Position numbers and translations under genes: made by a program. 64,000 nucleotides of DNA. It comes from Arsenicitalea aurantiaca (GTDB taxonomy: Bacteria; Pseudomonadota; Alphaproteobacteria; Rhizobiales; Devosiaceae). The first letter of the stretch is position 1. Each line of letters opens with the position of its first letter. The notes under the pieces are model-generated. The model saw only the letters and a program-made list of their open reading frames with translations, was not told the DNA's origin and did not search any database. Shown here in pieces: positions 1 to 17,645 of this stretch. Location of the stretch: positions 681,255-745,254 of the forward strand of contig NZ_RZNJ01000002.1 in assembly GCF_003994485.1 (NCBI RefSeq), written 5' to 3'.

Positions 1-693
1 GGTCACGACGGTGCCGCGGCCCGAGATCGAGAACACGTCTTCGATCGGCATCAGGAACGGCTGGTCGACCGGACGCTCCGGCTGCGGGATGTACTCGTCG
101 ACATTGCGCATCAGCTCGAGCACGGCGTCGTGGCCGAGCTTCGGATCGCCATTCTCGAGTGCAACGAGGGCCGAGCCCTTGATGATCGGAATGTCGTCGC
201 CCGGGAAGTCGTACGACGAGAGAAGCTCGCGGACTTCGAGCTCGACGAGCTCGAGCAGTTCCGGATCGTCGACCATGTCGCACTTGTTGAGGAAGACGAC
301 AAGCGCCGGCACACCGACCTGACGGGCGAGCAGGATGTGCTCACGAGTCTGCGGCATCGGGCCGTCGGCAGCCGACACGACCAGGATCGCGCCGTCCATC
401 TGGGCAGCACCGGTGATCATGTTCTTCACATAGTCGGCGTGGCCCGGGCAATCGACGTGAGCGTAGTGACGGTTGGCCGTCTCGTACTCGACGTGTGCGG
501 TGTTGATCGTGATGCCGCGTGCCTTCTCTTCGGGGGCCGCGTCGATCTGATCATAAGCCTTGAAGGTCGCGCCGCCGGTCTCGGCGAGGACTTTGGTGAT
601 GGCAGCCGTCAGCGACGTCTTGCCGTGGTCGACGTGACCGATGGTCCCGATGTTGCAGTGCGGCTTAGTGCGGGAAAACTTTTCCTTAGCCAT
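1..693 (-). CDS. tuf: Elongation factor Tu, N-terminal part (cut by window edge)
   Basis: EF-Tu is the GTPase that delivers aminoacyl-tRNA to the ribosomal A site. The 231 residues present begin [12 protein letters not shown] and contain the P-loop GHVDHGKT, the DCPGHADY G3 motif and the NKCD G4 motif, so the G domain and the start of domain II are here; the rest (about 160 residues of a usual 390-395) lies beyond position 1. The ATG at 691-693 is preceded by a GGAGAG ribosome site. It is the last visible gene of the rpsL-rpsG-fusA-tuf (str) unit, 62 bp after fusA, with no obvious terminator between them. Identification is certain; only the 3' end is missing. Confidence 0.98.
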   Translation of the reverse strand, partial: MAKEKFSRTKPHCNIGTIGHVDHGKTSLTAAITKVLAETGGATFKAYDQIDAAPEEKARGITINTAHVEYETANRHYAHVDCPGHADYVKNMITGAAQMDGAILVVSAADGPMPQTREHILLARQVGVPALVVFLNKCDMVDDPELLELVELEVRELLSSYDFPGDDIPIIKGSALVALENGDPKLGHDAVLELMRNVDEYIPQPERPVDQPFLMPIEDVFSISGRGTVVT

Positions 694-755
694 CGCTTCT
701 CTCCGTATTCAAATCAGCCCGCAGGCTGGATCTTGAGTTTTTAAAGTCTCGAAAC

Positions 756-2846
<2,091 letters not shown>

Positions 2847-2858
2847 CGTAGCCTCCGG

Positions 2859-3329
2859 TTACCAGCGGTAGTGCGAGAAGGCACGGTTGGCGTCAGCCAT
2901 ACGGTGCGTATCTTCGCGCTTCTTGACGGCCTGGCCGCGCCCGTTGAGAGCATCCATGAGTTCGCCCGAGAGGCGCTCACGCATGGTGTTCTCGCCGCGC
3001 TTGCGGGCCGAGTCGATGAGCCAGCGAATGGCCAGGGCCTGCTGACGCTCGGTCCGCACTTCCACCGGGACCTGGTAGGTGGCACCACCGACGCGGCGCG
3101 AACGCACTTCGACGGCGGGGCGGATGTTGTCGAGCGCAGTGTGGAACACGGCGATCGGATCCTGCTTGGTCTTCTGCTGCACGATGTCGAATGCGCCGTA
3201 GACGATGCCTTCGGCAGCCGACTTCTTGCCGTCCTTCATGAGCGAGTTCATGAACTTCGAGACAATGATGTCGCCGAACTTGGGATCAGGAATGATTTCG
3301 CGTTTTTCTGCGCGGTGACGACGGGACAT
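2859..3329 (-). CDS. rpsG: 30S ribosomal protein S7
   Basis: S7 nucleates assembly of the 30S head by binding the 3' major domain of 16S rRNA. The protein has 156 residues, the usual bacterial length. It begins [12 protein letters not shown] and has the conserved [11 protein letters not shown] segment and the C-terminal helix with [14 protein letters not shown]. It sits 12 bp after rpsL and 12 bp before fusA, in the canonical str order, with GGAGAG before its ATG. In E. coli S7 represses this operon by binding the rpsL-rpsG gap; the gap here is only 12 bp, so that control, if present, must use a different target. Confidence 0.99.
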   Translation of the reverse strand: MSRRHRAEKREIIPDPKFGDIIVSKFMNSLMKDGKKSAAEGIVYGAFDIVQQKTKQDPIAVFHTALDNIRPAVEVRSRRVGGATYQVPVEVRTERQQALAIRWLIDSARKRGENTMRERLSGELMDALNGRGQAVKKREDTHRMADANRAFSHYRW

Positions 3330-3341
3330 GGAACGCTCTCC

Positions 3342-3713
3342 TTACTTCGGCCGCTTCGCGCCGTACTTCGAACGACGCTGCTTGCGATCCTTGACGCTCT
3401 GGGTGTCGAGGACGCCGCGCAGCACGTGGTAACGCACACCGGGAAGGTCACGCACACGGCCGCCACGGATCAGGACCACGGAGTGCTCCTGAAGGTTGTG
3501 GCCTTCACCGGGAATGTACGAGATCACTTCACGCTGGTTGGTCAGGCGAACCTTGGCAACCTTGCGCAGAGCCGAGTTCGGCTTCTTGGGGGTCGTGGTA
3601 TAGACGCGTGAGCAGACGCCGCGCTTTTGCGGGTTCGCTTCCATCGCCGGGACTTTGTTCCGCTTGGGCTTGGATGCCCGTGGCTTGCGGATCAACTGAT
3701 TAATGGTCGGCAT
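3342..3713 (-). CDS. rpsL: 30S ribosomal protein S12 (Arg at the streptomycin-determining position)
   Basis: S12 lies at the decoding centre and influences translational accuracy. The start used is the ATG at 3711-3713 ([12 protein letters not shown]), preceded by GGAAAGA; this gives 123 residues, the family length. A longer open frame upstream is not supported. The loop [11 protein letters not shown] (Lys44, the E. coli K43 region) is intact. In the second accuracy loop the sequence is GGRVRDLPG, so residue 88 with Met counted (E. coli K87 without Met) is Arg, codon CGT at 3450-3452. In E. coli and mycobacteria that substitution gives streptomycin resistance. It is the first gene of the str unit, downstream of a -35/-10 pair. 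Confidence 0.98.
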   Translation of the reverse strand: MPTINQLIRKPRASKPKRNKVPAMEANPQKRGVCSRVYTTTPKKPNSALRKVAKVRLTNQREVISYIPGEGHNLQEHSVVLIRGGRVRDLPGVRYHVLRGVLDTQSVKDRKQRRSKYGAKRPK

Positions 3714-3963
3714 TGCGCTCTTTCCATCCGTCCAGAATTCATCTCGATCAGTCCGTAAACAAACCAAAACGACGCCCGCTCGGTCCCGACCGGGACAGCG
3801 GCGCCTTTGAATGCAGCGGACCACTCTCCAACCCGGAGAGCGTTCATGCGAACAAGGATGTCTTACGTCTGTTTACCGAACCAGTGTGTTTGAGTTTCCT
3901 GGATGCCCGCGCTTGGTGGCAGATACCCGGCTGAAACTCACGACCGACCGCTAAGGTGGGCTC
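3714..3963 (-). other. Long untranslated leader between the str promoter and rpsL
   Basis: About 250 bp separate the predicted -10 box from the rpsL start. I see no supported reading frame in it on either strand. It would be the 5' leader of the rpsL-rpsG-fusA-tuf transcript. No clear hairpin-plus-U-run attenuator is visible. Confidence 0.4.
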
Positions 3964-3992
3964 TCTCTAAGACGCCTGACTCGCCCCGTCAA
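3964..3992 (-). promoter_or_regulatory. Probable sigma-70 promoter of the str operon
   Basis: On the minus strand there is TTGACG (3987-3992), a 17-nt spacer and TAGAGA (3964-3969). This is the best -35/-10 pair in the rpoC-rpsL gap. It lies after the rpoC terminator and points at rpsL, so the str genes have their own start even though they follow rpoBC. Inferred from sequence only. Confidence 0.6.
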
Positions 3993-4106
3993 GGATTCTT
4001 TCACAGAAACCCTTTTGGCAGGCGCATGGCAGCTACCCGCCCTCGCCCGACGCGCTCTGTCCACCGTTTCGGTGGCGATCCGGCCCCGATTGAGGGGTCT
4101 TCAGAC

Positions 4107-4135
4107 GAAAAAAGGGGGGCCGATGCCCCCCTTCC
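4107..4135 (-). terminator. Rho-independent terminator after rpoC
   Basis: Read on the minus strand, six G, a six-base loop (CATCGG) and six C are followed by a run of T. The stem can be extended by A-T pairs. It starts about 20 bp after the rpoC stop codon and should end the rplJL-rpoBC transcript before the str operon. Confidence 0.85.
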
Positions 4136-4155
4136 CTCAGCTCATTGCGCGGTGC

Positions 4156-8361
<4,206 letters not shown>

Positions 8362-8446
8362 CTAGTATCTCCTCGTTTCGCGGGGTCCGGACCGGCCTTG
8401 GCCCGGCCCCTCACGAAAGCGTTTCTGGAAAATAGGGCTCGGCAGA

Positions 8447-12589
<4,143 letters not shown>

Positions 12590-12787
12590 AAAAGCTCCTG
12601 TATCTCTGCGATGTGTCTCGGAGGCAAATGTCCAAAGATCCGACAATCAGCCGTCGGCGCTCAGGAAATCTGCCCTGCTGGGTCTGGTCGTGTGCCGCCC
12701 TGCCCTATGGGCCGCGGCGACGTCTCGAATGGAGACGACGGATGCGGAGCGGCGCTTGCGCCACCCCGCAGAGGCAAAAACAGCGAA
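12590..12787 (-). other. rplL-rpoB intergenic leader with hairpin
   Basis: This 198-bp gap is where many bacteria attenuate transcription between ribosomal protein and polymerase genes. On the minus strand it has a small GGCGC-AA-GCGCC hairpin about 40 bp after the rplL stop, without a U-run, so it looks more like a processing or pausing hairpin than a full terminator. No gene is supported here. Confidence 0.4.
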
Positions 12788-13168
12788 CTACTTGAGTTCG
12801 ACCTTGGCGCCGGCAGCTTCGAGCTTTGCCTTGATGTCGTCGGCTTCGGCCTTCGACGCGCCTTCCTTGATGGCCTTCGGAGCGCTCTCGACCAGAGCCT
12901 TGGCTTCGCCGAGGCCCAGACCGGTCAGTGCGCGGACTTCCTTGATGACGTTGATCTTGTTGTCGCCGAAGGAGGCGAGGATCACATCGAATTCGGTCTT
13001 TTCTTCGGCAGCCGGGGCAGCAGCGCCGCCAGCAGCGGCAGCGACGGCGACGGGAGCCGCAGCCGAAACGCCCCACTTCTCTTCGAGCATCTTCGAAAGC
13101 TCGGAAGCCTCGAGAACCGTAAGGGCCGACAGGTCGTCTACGAGTTTGGCAAGATCAGCCATTTTCAT
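12788..13168 (-). CDS. rplL: 50S ribosomal protein L7/L12
   Basis: L7/L12 forms the flexible stalk that recruits and activates translational GTPases. The 126-residue protein has the N-terminal dimerisation region, an Ala/Gly-rich hinge (about residues 36-53) and the C-terminal domain with [17 protein letters not shown] and the [10 protein letters not shown] helix. It follows rplJ by 62 bp, as usual. The protein ends in VELK, as is normal for the family. Confidence 0.99.
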   Translation of the reverse strand: MKMADLAKLVDDLSALTVLEASELSKMLEEKWGVSAAAPVAVAAAAGGAAAPAAEEKTEFDVILASFGDNKINVIKEVRALTGLGLGEAKALVESAPKAIKEGASKAEADDIKAKLEAAGAKVELK

Positions 13169-13230
13169 TCACTCTCAGTTTTGTTTCGTTTTCAGTTCGA
13201 ACCGTGGATGGGCCACAGGGCCCGGTTCGC

Positions 13231-13755
13231 CTATGCTGCAGCGCTCTGGTCCTTGTCCGCGTAGGCGGCGAGGACACGAGCGATCTGGGCACCCGGCGCC
13301 TGCGCGAGAACGGCGATGCGGGTCGCGGGCTGCTTGAGCATGCCGGCGAGGGTCGCACGCAGTTCGTCGAGCGAGGGCATGGTGGCCATCGCCTTGACGC
13401 CCGACGCGTCCAGCTCGGTCGCTCCCATCGCACCGCCGAGAATCACGAACTTCTGATTCTTGTCGGCGAAGCCGGCCGCGATTTTCGGCGCGACCATGGG
13501 ATCTTCCGCATAGGCAATGACGGTCGGCCCTACGAAGAGGGCCGAGATGTCAGCCGTGTCGGTGTCTTTCAGAGCGAGCTTGGCAAGGCGGTTCTTTGCG
13601 ACCTTCACCTGACCGCCGGCCTGTTTCATCTGCACGCGCAGATTTTCCATGTCGGCGACGGTAAGACCGGCGTTCTGAGCCACCACGATCGACCCAGCGC
13701 TGCCGAAGGCAGACTGGAGCGTCGAGACGAGCTCAACCTTTTCCGCTCTTTCCAC
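13231..13755 (-). CDS. rplJ: 50S ribosomal protein L10
   Basis: L10 anchors the L7/L12 dimers to 23S rRNA and, as a complex with L12, represses its own leader mRNA. I choose the GTG at 13753-13755 (VERAEKVELVSTL) because GGAG lies 7 nt upstream and the family starts at this point; the open frame extends nine codons further upstream without a suitable ribosome site. The resulting 174 residues match the family. Conserved VKVAKNRLAKLAL and the C-terminal alpha helix that binds L12 dimers are visible. Cotranscribed with rplL. Confidence 0.97.
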   Translation of the reverse strand: MERAEKVELVSTLQSAFGSAGSIVVAQNAGLTVADMENLRVQMKQAGGQVKVAKNRLAKLALKDTDTADISALFVGPTVIAYAEDPMVAPKIAAGFADKNQKFVILGGAMGATELDASGVKAMATMPSLDELRATLAGMLKQPATRIAVLAQAPGAQIARVLAAYADKDQSAAA

Positions 13756-13990
13756 TGCTAGTCTCCACATTGAGCCCGGCATTGCTGCCGGACCATTGCC
13801 AATTGCTGCCTCCGCGCCGCGAGCGGCCGAGGATCAGCGGGTTAACGCCTGTCAACCGAGCTCCCGCGGCGGGCTTTCGCCCCTGGCGGCAACTGGCCTG
13901 GTTCGAACCGAAACGCAGCATCTTCCGATGCGGAATCTCGCTTCTCACCCCGTCTATTGCTGGCCCCTTGATCGGGTTTAGGCGCTCGCG
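13756..13990 (-). promoter_or_regulatory. L10-leader-like untranslated region before rplJ
   Basis: About 330 bp lie between rplA and rplJ with no supported gene. The part close to rplJ can fold into several GC-rich stems on the minus strand, in the place where the autoregulatory L10 leader normally occurs (target of the L10-L12 complex). This is assigned from position and base-pairing potential; I could not run a covariance model. Confidence 0.5.
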
Positions 13991-14046
13991 CGCACCGGCA
14001 GTCTCGGACAGGACTTTGCCGGCTCGATCGCGACCGAACCGGCTCC

Positions 14047-14066
14047 CGGGCGGCCGAAGCCGCCCG
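14047..14066 (-). other. GC hairpin with UUCG tetraloop directly after rplA
   Basis: On the minus strand CGGGCGGC, a TTCG loop and GCCGCCCG form a perfect 8-bp stem starting about 18 bp after the rplA stop codon. There is no U-run after it, so it may stabilise the 3' end of the rplKA message or act as a pause/processing site rather than as a complete terminator. Confidence 0.6.
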
Positions 14067-14083
14067 AAATCGTGCAGAGTGCC

Positions 14084-14776
14084 CTAGTGGACGCTCTGGG
14101 GATCCACATGCACGCCCGGACCCATCGTCGAGGTCACGGCCACGCGGCGGATATAGGTGCCCTTGGCGCCCGAGGGCTTGGCCCGGGTCACCGCATCGGC
14201 GAACGCCTTAATGTTCTCGAGCAGCGCTTCGTCCGAGAACGATGCCTTGCCCACGCCGGCATGCAGGATGCCTGCCTTCTCGACGCGGAACTCGACCGCA
14301 CCGCCCTTGGCAGCCTTCACCGCACCCGCGACGTCCGGGGTGACGGTGCCGACCTTGGGGTTCGGCATCAGGTTGCGCGGGCCGAGGATCTTGCCGAGGC
14401 GACCGACGAGCGGCATCATGTCCGGCGTTGCAATGCAACGGTCGAAATTGATGTTGCCCTTCTGGATCTCTTCCATCAGGTCCTCTGCGCCAACGATGTC
14501 GGCACCGGCCTTGCGGGCCTCTTCTGCCTTCGCGTCCTTGGCGAACACGGCGACGCGCACGGTCTTGCCGGTCCCGTTCGGGAGGCTGACGACGCCGCGG
14601 ACCATCTGGTCTGCGTGGCGGGGGTCGACGCCCAGGTTGAACGCCACTTCGACGGTCTCGTCGAACTTGGCGCTCGCGCGGGCCTTGACCATCTTCAGCG
14701 CTTCGCCGAGCTCATAGAGCTTCTTGCGATCGATACCCTCGCGGGCTGCTGCGGTTCTCTTGCCGATCTTTGCCAT
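14084..14776 (-). CDS. rplA: 50S ribosomal protein L1
   Basis: L1 forms the mobile L1 stalk that helps release E-site tRNA, and in many bacteria it represses rplKA translation. The protein has 230 residues, the usual length. It begins [16 protein letters not shown] and has the typical [12 protein letters not shown]-like segment (here [16 protein letters not shown]), the [11 protein letters not shown] strand and the [15 protein letters not shown] loop that is the strongest L1 signature. It starts 6 bp after rplK and is translationally coupled to it. Confidence 0.99.
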   Translation of the reverse strand: MAKIGKRTAAAREGIDRKKLYELGEALKMVKARASAKFDETVEVAFNLGVDPRHADQMVRGVVSLPNGTGKTVRVAVFAKDAKAEEARKAGADIVGAEDLMEEIQKGNINFDRCIATPDMMPLVGRLGKILGPRNLMPNPKVGTVTPDVAGAVKAAKGGAVEFRVEKAGILHAGVGKASFSDEALLENIKAFADAVTRAKPSGAKGTYIRRVAVTSTMGPGVHVDPQSVH

Positions 14777-14782
14777 CTGCTC

Positions 14783-15211
14783 TTACTCCGCGACCTGGAT
14801 GCCCATCGACCGGGCCGAGCCCTGGATCATGGACATGGCGGACTCGACGTCGTCCGCGTTGAGATCCTTCATCTTCTTTTCGGCGATCTCACGCAGCTGT
14901 GCCTGCGTGATCGTGCCGGCGCTCTCCTTGCCGGGGAGCTTGGAGCCGGACTTCAGGTTCGCCGCCTTCTTGATGAAGTAGGTCACCGGCGGCATCTTCA
15001 TCTCGAAAGTGAAGCTCTTGTCCGCAAAGATGGTGATCACGACAGGGGTCGGAGCGCCCTTTTCCATCTCCTGGGTCTGCGCGTTGAACGCCTTGCAGAA
15101 CTCCATGATGTTGAGGCCGCGCTGACCGAGCGCCGGGCCGATCGGGGGCGACGGAGTCGCCGAGCCGGCCGGCACCTGGAGCTTGAGGTAGCCCGTAATC
15201 TTTTTTGCCAT
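14783..15211 (-). CDS. rplK: 50S ribosomal protein L11
   Basis: L11 binds the GTPase-associated region of 23S rRNA and is needed for stringent-response signalling by Rel. It has 142 residues, the usual length. The N-terminal domain carries the conserved proline-rich loop [20 protein letters not shown] with FCKAFNAQT after it, and the C-terminal RNA-binding domain has [10 protein letters not shown] (family: gs..pgk) and the GSARSMGI ending. It is first of the rplK-rplA pair. The 168-bp gap to nusG has a short CCCGGTTTTGCCGGG inverted repeat but no clear terminator. Confidence 0.99.
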   Translation of the reverse strand: MAKKITGYLKLQVPAGSATPSPPIGPALGQRGLNIMEFCKAFNAQTQEMEKGAPTPVVITIFADKSFTFEMKMPPVTYFIKKAANLKSGSKLPGKESAGTITQAQLREIAEKKMKDLNADDVESAMSMIQGSARSMGIQVAE

Positions 15212-15379
15212 TTCGTCCTCTCACGCGGTGAACCTCACCGCTTCTTCTGCATGTACCCGGCAAAACCGGGTCGTGACGCCGTGGTCCGAGACCTTTGTCG
15301 CGGCTGGCTGCCGCGCGCCTCTCCCACGGATTGGCGCCCGCCTTTCGGCCGGCGCATCCGGCTCGCGCCGGAAACTCTG

Positions 15380-15910
15380 CTAGACCTTCTCGACCTGGCC
15401 GTATTCGAGCTCGACGGGCGTCGGGCGACCGAAGATCGACACTTCGACCTTGAGCCGCGCGCGCTCCTCGTCGACTTCCTCGACGACGCCGTTGAAGCTC
15501 GCGAACGGGCCGTCCGCGACGCGGACCTGCTCGCCGATCTCGAAGCTGACCGAAGGCTTGGGATGCTCGACGCCTTCCTGAACCTGCTGCAGGATGCTCA
15601 TCGCCTCCCGCTCGGAGATCGGCATCGGCTTGTCGCCAGAGCCGAGGAAACCGGTAACCTTGGGCGTGTTCTTGATCAGGTGGAACGCCTGGTCGGTCAT
15701 CTCCATCTTCACCAGCACGTAGCCGGGGAAGAACTTGCGCTCGGCGTCAACCTTGCGGCCGCGCCGCATTTCGACGACCTTCTCGGTCGGCACCAGCACG
15801 TCGTCGAAAAGGTGCTCAAGCTTGGTCTGCGCAACTTTCTCGCGGATGGCCTCTGCCACCTTGCGCTCGAAGTTCGAGTAAGCCTGAACGATATACCAGC
15901 GCTTGGCCAT
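15380..15910 (-). CDS. nusG: Transcription termination/antitermination factor NusG
   Basis: NusG binds RNA polymerase, keeps it processive and links it to Rho or to the ribosome. The 176 residues comprise the NGN domain ([19 protein letters not shown] at the start, with [12 protein letters not shown] further on) and a C-terminal KOW domain (residues about 125-176, [20 protein letters not shown]). It follows secE by 45 bp in the conserved secE-nusG order and is probably read with it from the promoter upstream of secE. Confidence 0.98.
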   Translation of the reverse strand: MAKRWYIVQAYSNFERKVAEAIREKVAQTKLEHLFDDVLVPTEKVVEMRRGRKVDAERKFFPGYVLVKMEMTDQAFHLIKNTPKVTGFLGSGDKPMPISEREAMSILQQVQEGVEHPKPSVSFEIGEQVRVADGPFASFNGVVEEVDEERARLKVEVSIFGRPTPVELEYGQVEKV

Positions 15911-15955
15911 GCCGCGTCGTCGCTCCTGAATCTTGTCTTTGACCGGGTCCGGTGC

Positions 15956-16156
15956 CTAGCGGATCGACAGCATCAGCTGGACGAGCCAGGAGATCACCTG
16001 ATCGGCCACGAGGAAGAACACGCTCGCCAGCGCCACGAAGATCAGCACCATGATCGTAGAGACGATCAGTTCCTGGCGCCCCGGCCAGGTGACCTTGCTG
16101 ACTTCCTGGCGAACCTGGTTGATAAACGTGATCGGATTGGTCCGGGCCATCAGCAA
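15956..16156 (-). CDS. secE: Protein translocase subunit SecE
   Basis: SecE clamps SecY in the inner-membrane translocon. This is the short one-helix form (66 residues) typical of alphaproteobacteria: an amphipathic N-terminal helix with INQVRQEVSKVTWPGRQEL (the conserved VxWP element) followed by one membrane helix (about residues 35-60). It is the first gene of the secE-nusG unit. Confidence 0.96.
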   Translation of the reverse strand: MLMARTNPITFINQVRQEVSKVTWPGRQELIVSTIMVLIFVALASVFFLVADQVISWLVQLMLSIR

Positions 16157-16224
16157 ACGCTACTTCTTCTGTGATTTCGGTCATAACCAATAGCCGCGCG
16201 AGTCGACGCACGGCGTGAGCGGCT

Positions 16225-16253
16225 TATCTAGTCCGTATCGGGCAGGATTGCAA
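16225..16253 (-). promoter_or_regulatory. Probable sigma-70 promoter of secE-nusG
   Basis: On the minus strand TTGCAA (16248-16253), a 17-nt spacer and TAGATA (16225-16230) lie about 70 bp upstream of the secE ATG. Spacing is ideal and both boxes are close to consensus. It would start transcription of secE-nusG and possibly the ribosomal protein genes beyond. Confidence 0.6.
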
Positions 16254-16388
16254 CACCTGCATTTCCCAGTGGGCGAGACCGTCTCCGCCCCTTCCCGATC
16301 CACCTTCATCATGGCCTGGATAAGGCGTAAGCTCTCCTCGGCGCCGCCGGCGACTGCTGCCGTCTTGCGGCGCAACAGGAGGGACATG

Positions 16389-16868
16389 ATGAAACACTTT
16401 CTGACTGCGCTCGCGTTGTCCGGGACGCTCTTCGCCTCTGGCGGCGTGCTGGCCCAGGACACCGGCATTTCCGTCGAGAACGGCGATCGCATCGCCCGGA
16501 TCGGCGGCTGCCATGACTGTCATACGCCCGGCTTTGCCGAAGCCAATGGCGAGCTCGACCCCGCACAGGCCCTTGTCGGCAGCCCCGTCGGCTACCAGGG
16601 CCCGTGGGGCACCACCTATGCCTCGAACCTCAGGATCGTGGCGGCCGGTATGGGCGAGGAAGAGTTCGCCGACTATCTGCGCAACCTCCAGGCCATGCCG
16701 CCCATGCCCTGGTTCAACCTGCACTATTTCACCGACAACGAATTGCGCTCATTGCACCAGTATATCGTCTCGCTCGGCGAAGTCGGCGAGCCTGCCCCGG
16801 CCTACGTGCCGCCCGGCGAAGCCCCGCAGACCCCGTTCATCGTCTTCGCCCCGCCGCAGATGCCGTAA
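16389..16868 (+). CDS. Small secreted c-type cytochrome
   Basis: A 159-residue precursor: an N-terminal signal peptide (MKHFLTALALSGTLFASGGVL, then cleavage near LA-QD at residue 22/23; here shown in one stretch of 21 minus its end would be MKHFLTALALSGTLFASGG) precedes one haem-binding CHDCH motif at residues 41-45. The following GYQGPWGTTYASNL and MPPMPWFNLHYFTDNELRSL segments resemble the cytochrome c domains of membrane-bound alcohol/aldehyde dehydrogenases, where a Met near the MPW motif ligands the haem. Expected in the periplasm as an electron carrier, but no partner dehydrogenase is nearby. The strong AGGAGGG site fits either of two adjacent ATG codons (16386 or 16389). It stands alone, opposite in direction to secE. 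Confidence 0.8.
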   Translation: MKHFLTALALSGTLFASGGVLAQDTGISVENGDRIARIGGCHDCHTPGFAEANGELDPAQALVGSPVGYQGPWGTTYASNLRIVAAGMGEEEFADYLRNLQAMPPMPWFNLHYFTDNELRSLHQYIVSLGEVGEPAPAYVPPGEAPQTPFIVFAPPQMP

Positions 16869-16969
16869 TGCAGACGGGCCGCGCAAAGGCCATGCCGGCG
16901 CGGCCTGCCTACCATCGATCTATGTCATGAAAATCATGCGTTCGGCCGGGCGCTTGGCTTCCGGCGAAC

Positions 16970-17045
16970 TGGCAGGGGCGGAGGGACTCGAACCCACGGC
17001 CCTCGGTTTTGGAGACCGATGCTCTACCAACTGAGCTACACCCCT
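16970..17045 (-). tRNA. tRNA-Trp (CCA anticodon)
   Basis: A 76-nt cloverleaf on the minus strand, 5' AGGGGTGTAGCTCAGTTGGT, with anticodon loop CTCCAAA (anticodon CCA), T-loop GGTTCGAGTCC and an encoded 3' CCA. The acceptor stem AGGGGTG / CGCCCCT pairs fully, counting one T-G wobble. tRNA-Trp next to secE is a common alphaproteobacterial arrangement. Confidence 0.97.
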
Positions 17046-17098
17046 GCAGGTGGCGATGTCTCTAATCGCAAAGCGTCAGCCACGCAAGACCAAACCGC

Positions 17099-17491
17099 TC
17101 ACGACCAGAGATGAGGCATGAGCGGCAGCGCCACGAGGCCCATGCCGACAAGCGATATCGTGAACGCGATCGAGCGCCATGGCGAGAGCGCCTTCATGTA
17201 GCAGTAGAAATGCCCGATGCGCCCCGCGATGTAGACCACCCCGCCCAGCACCGGCAGCCAGCCATCCTCGCCCAGCACGAGCACCAGAATCGCCAGCGTC
17301 AGGAAGATCGGCAGCGTCTCGTGCAGATTGGCGAGCGCGCGGCGGGCACGCCCAAGCGCCGGTGTCGGCTCGGGAAGATTGTCCCGGGCCCCCATCTGCA
17401 TTTCCGGCCCCACCTGCTGGGTCAGAAGGTAGCCGGGAATCACGTTCTGGATGAACACCAGCAACAGGACGATGAATATGATGAGCAGCAT
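17099..17491 (-). CDS. MAPEG family membrane protein
   Basis: A 130-residue protein with four predicted membrane helices. The motif NLHETLPIFLTLAILV and the YIAGRIGHFYCYMK segment are characteristic of MAPEG proteins (membrane-associated proteins in eicosanoid and glutathione metabolism). Bacterial members are often annotated as such without a proven reaction, so substrate is unknown. The chosen ATG (17489-17491) has GGAGG 5-6 nt upstream; a longer frame upstream is not supported. It is a monocistronic gene pointing away from the ATPase gene at 17646. Confidence 0.85.
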   Translation of the reverse strand: MLLIIFIVLLLVFIQNVIPGYLLTQQVGPEMQMGARDNLPEPTPALGRARRALANLHETLPIFLTLAILVLVLGEDGWLPVLGGVVYIAGRIGHFYCYMKALSPWRSIAFTISLVGMGLVALPLMPHLWS

Positions 17492-17645
17492 TGGGGCCTC
17501 CGGGGCAATCTGACGAAGCGACCACCTTGGCGCCGTGCGGTCAACAGCCCTCCTACGGATCGGCTGTGGGTTTAGCCCATTGCCGGGGCGCATAAGGCGC
17601 GTTCAGATGCTAGAGAGGCGCGCGCATGCGAATCTGGGAGCGAAG

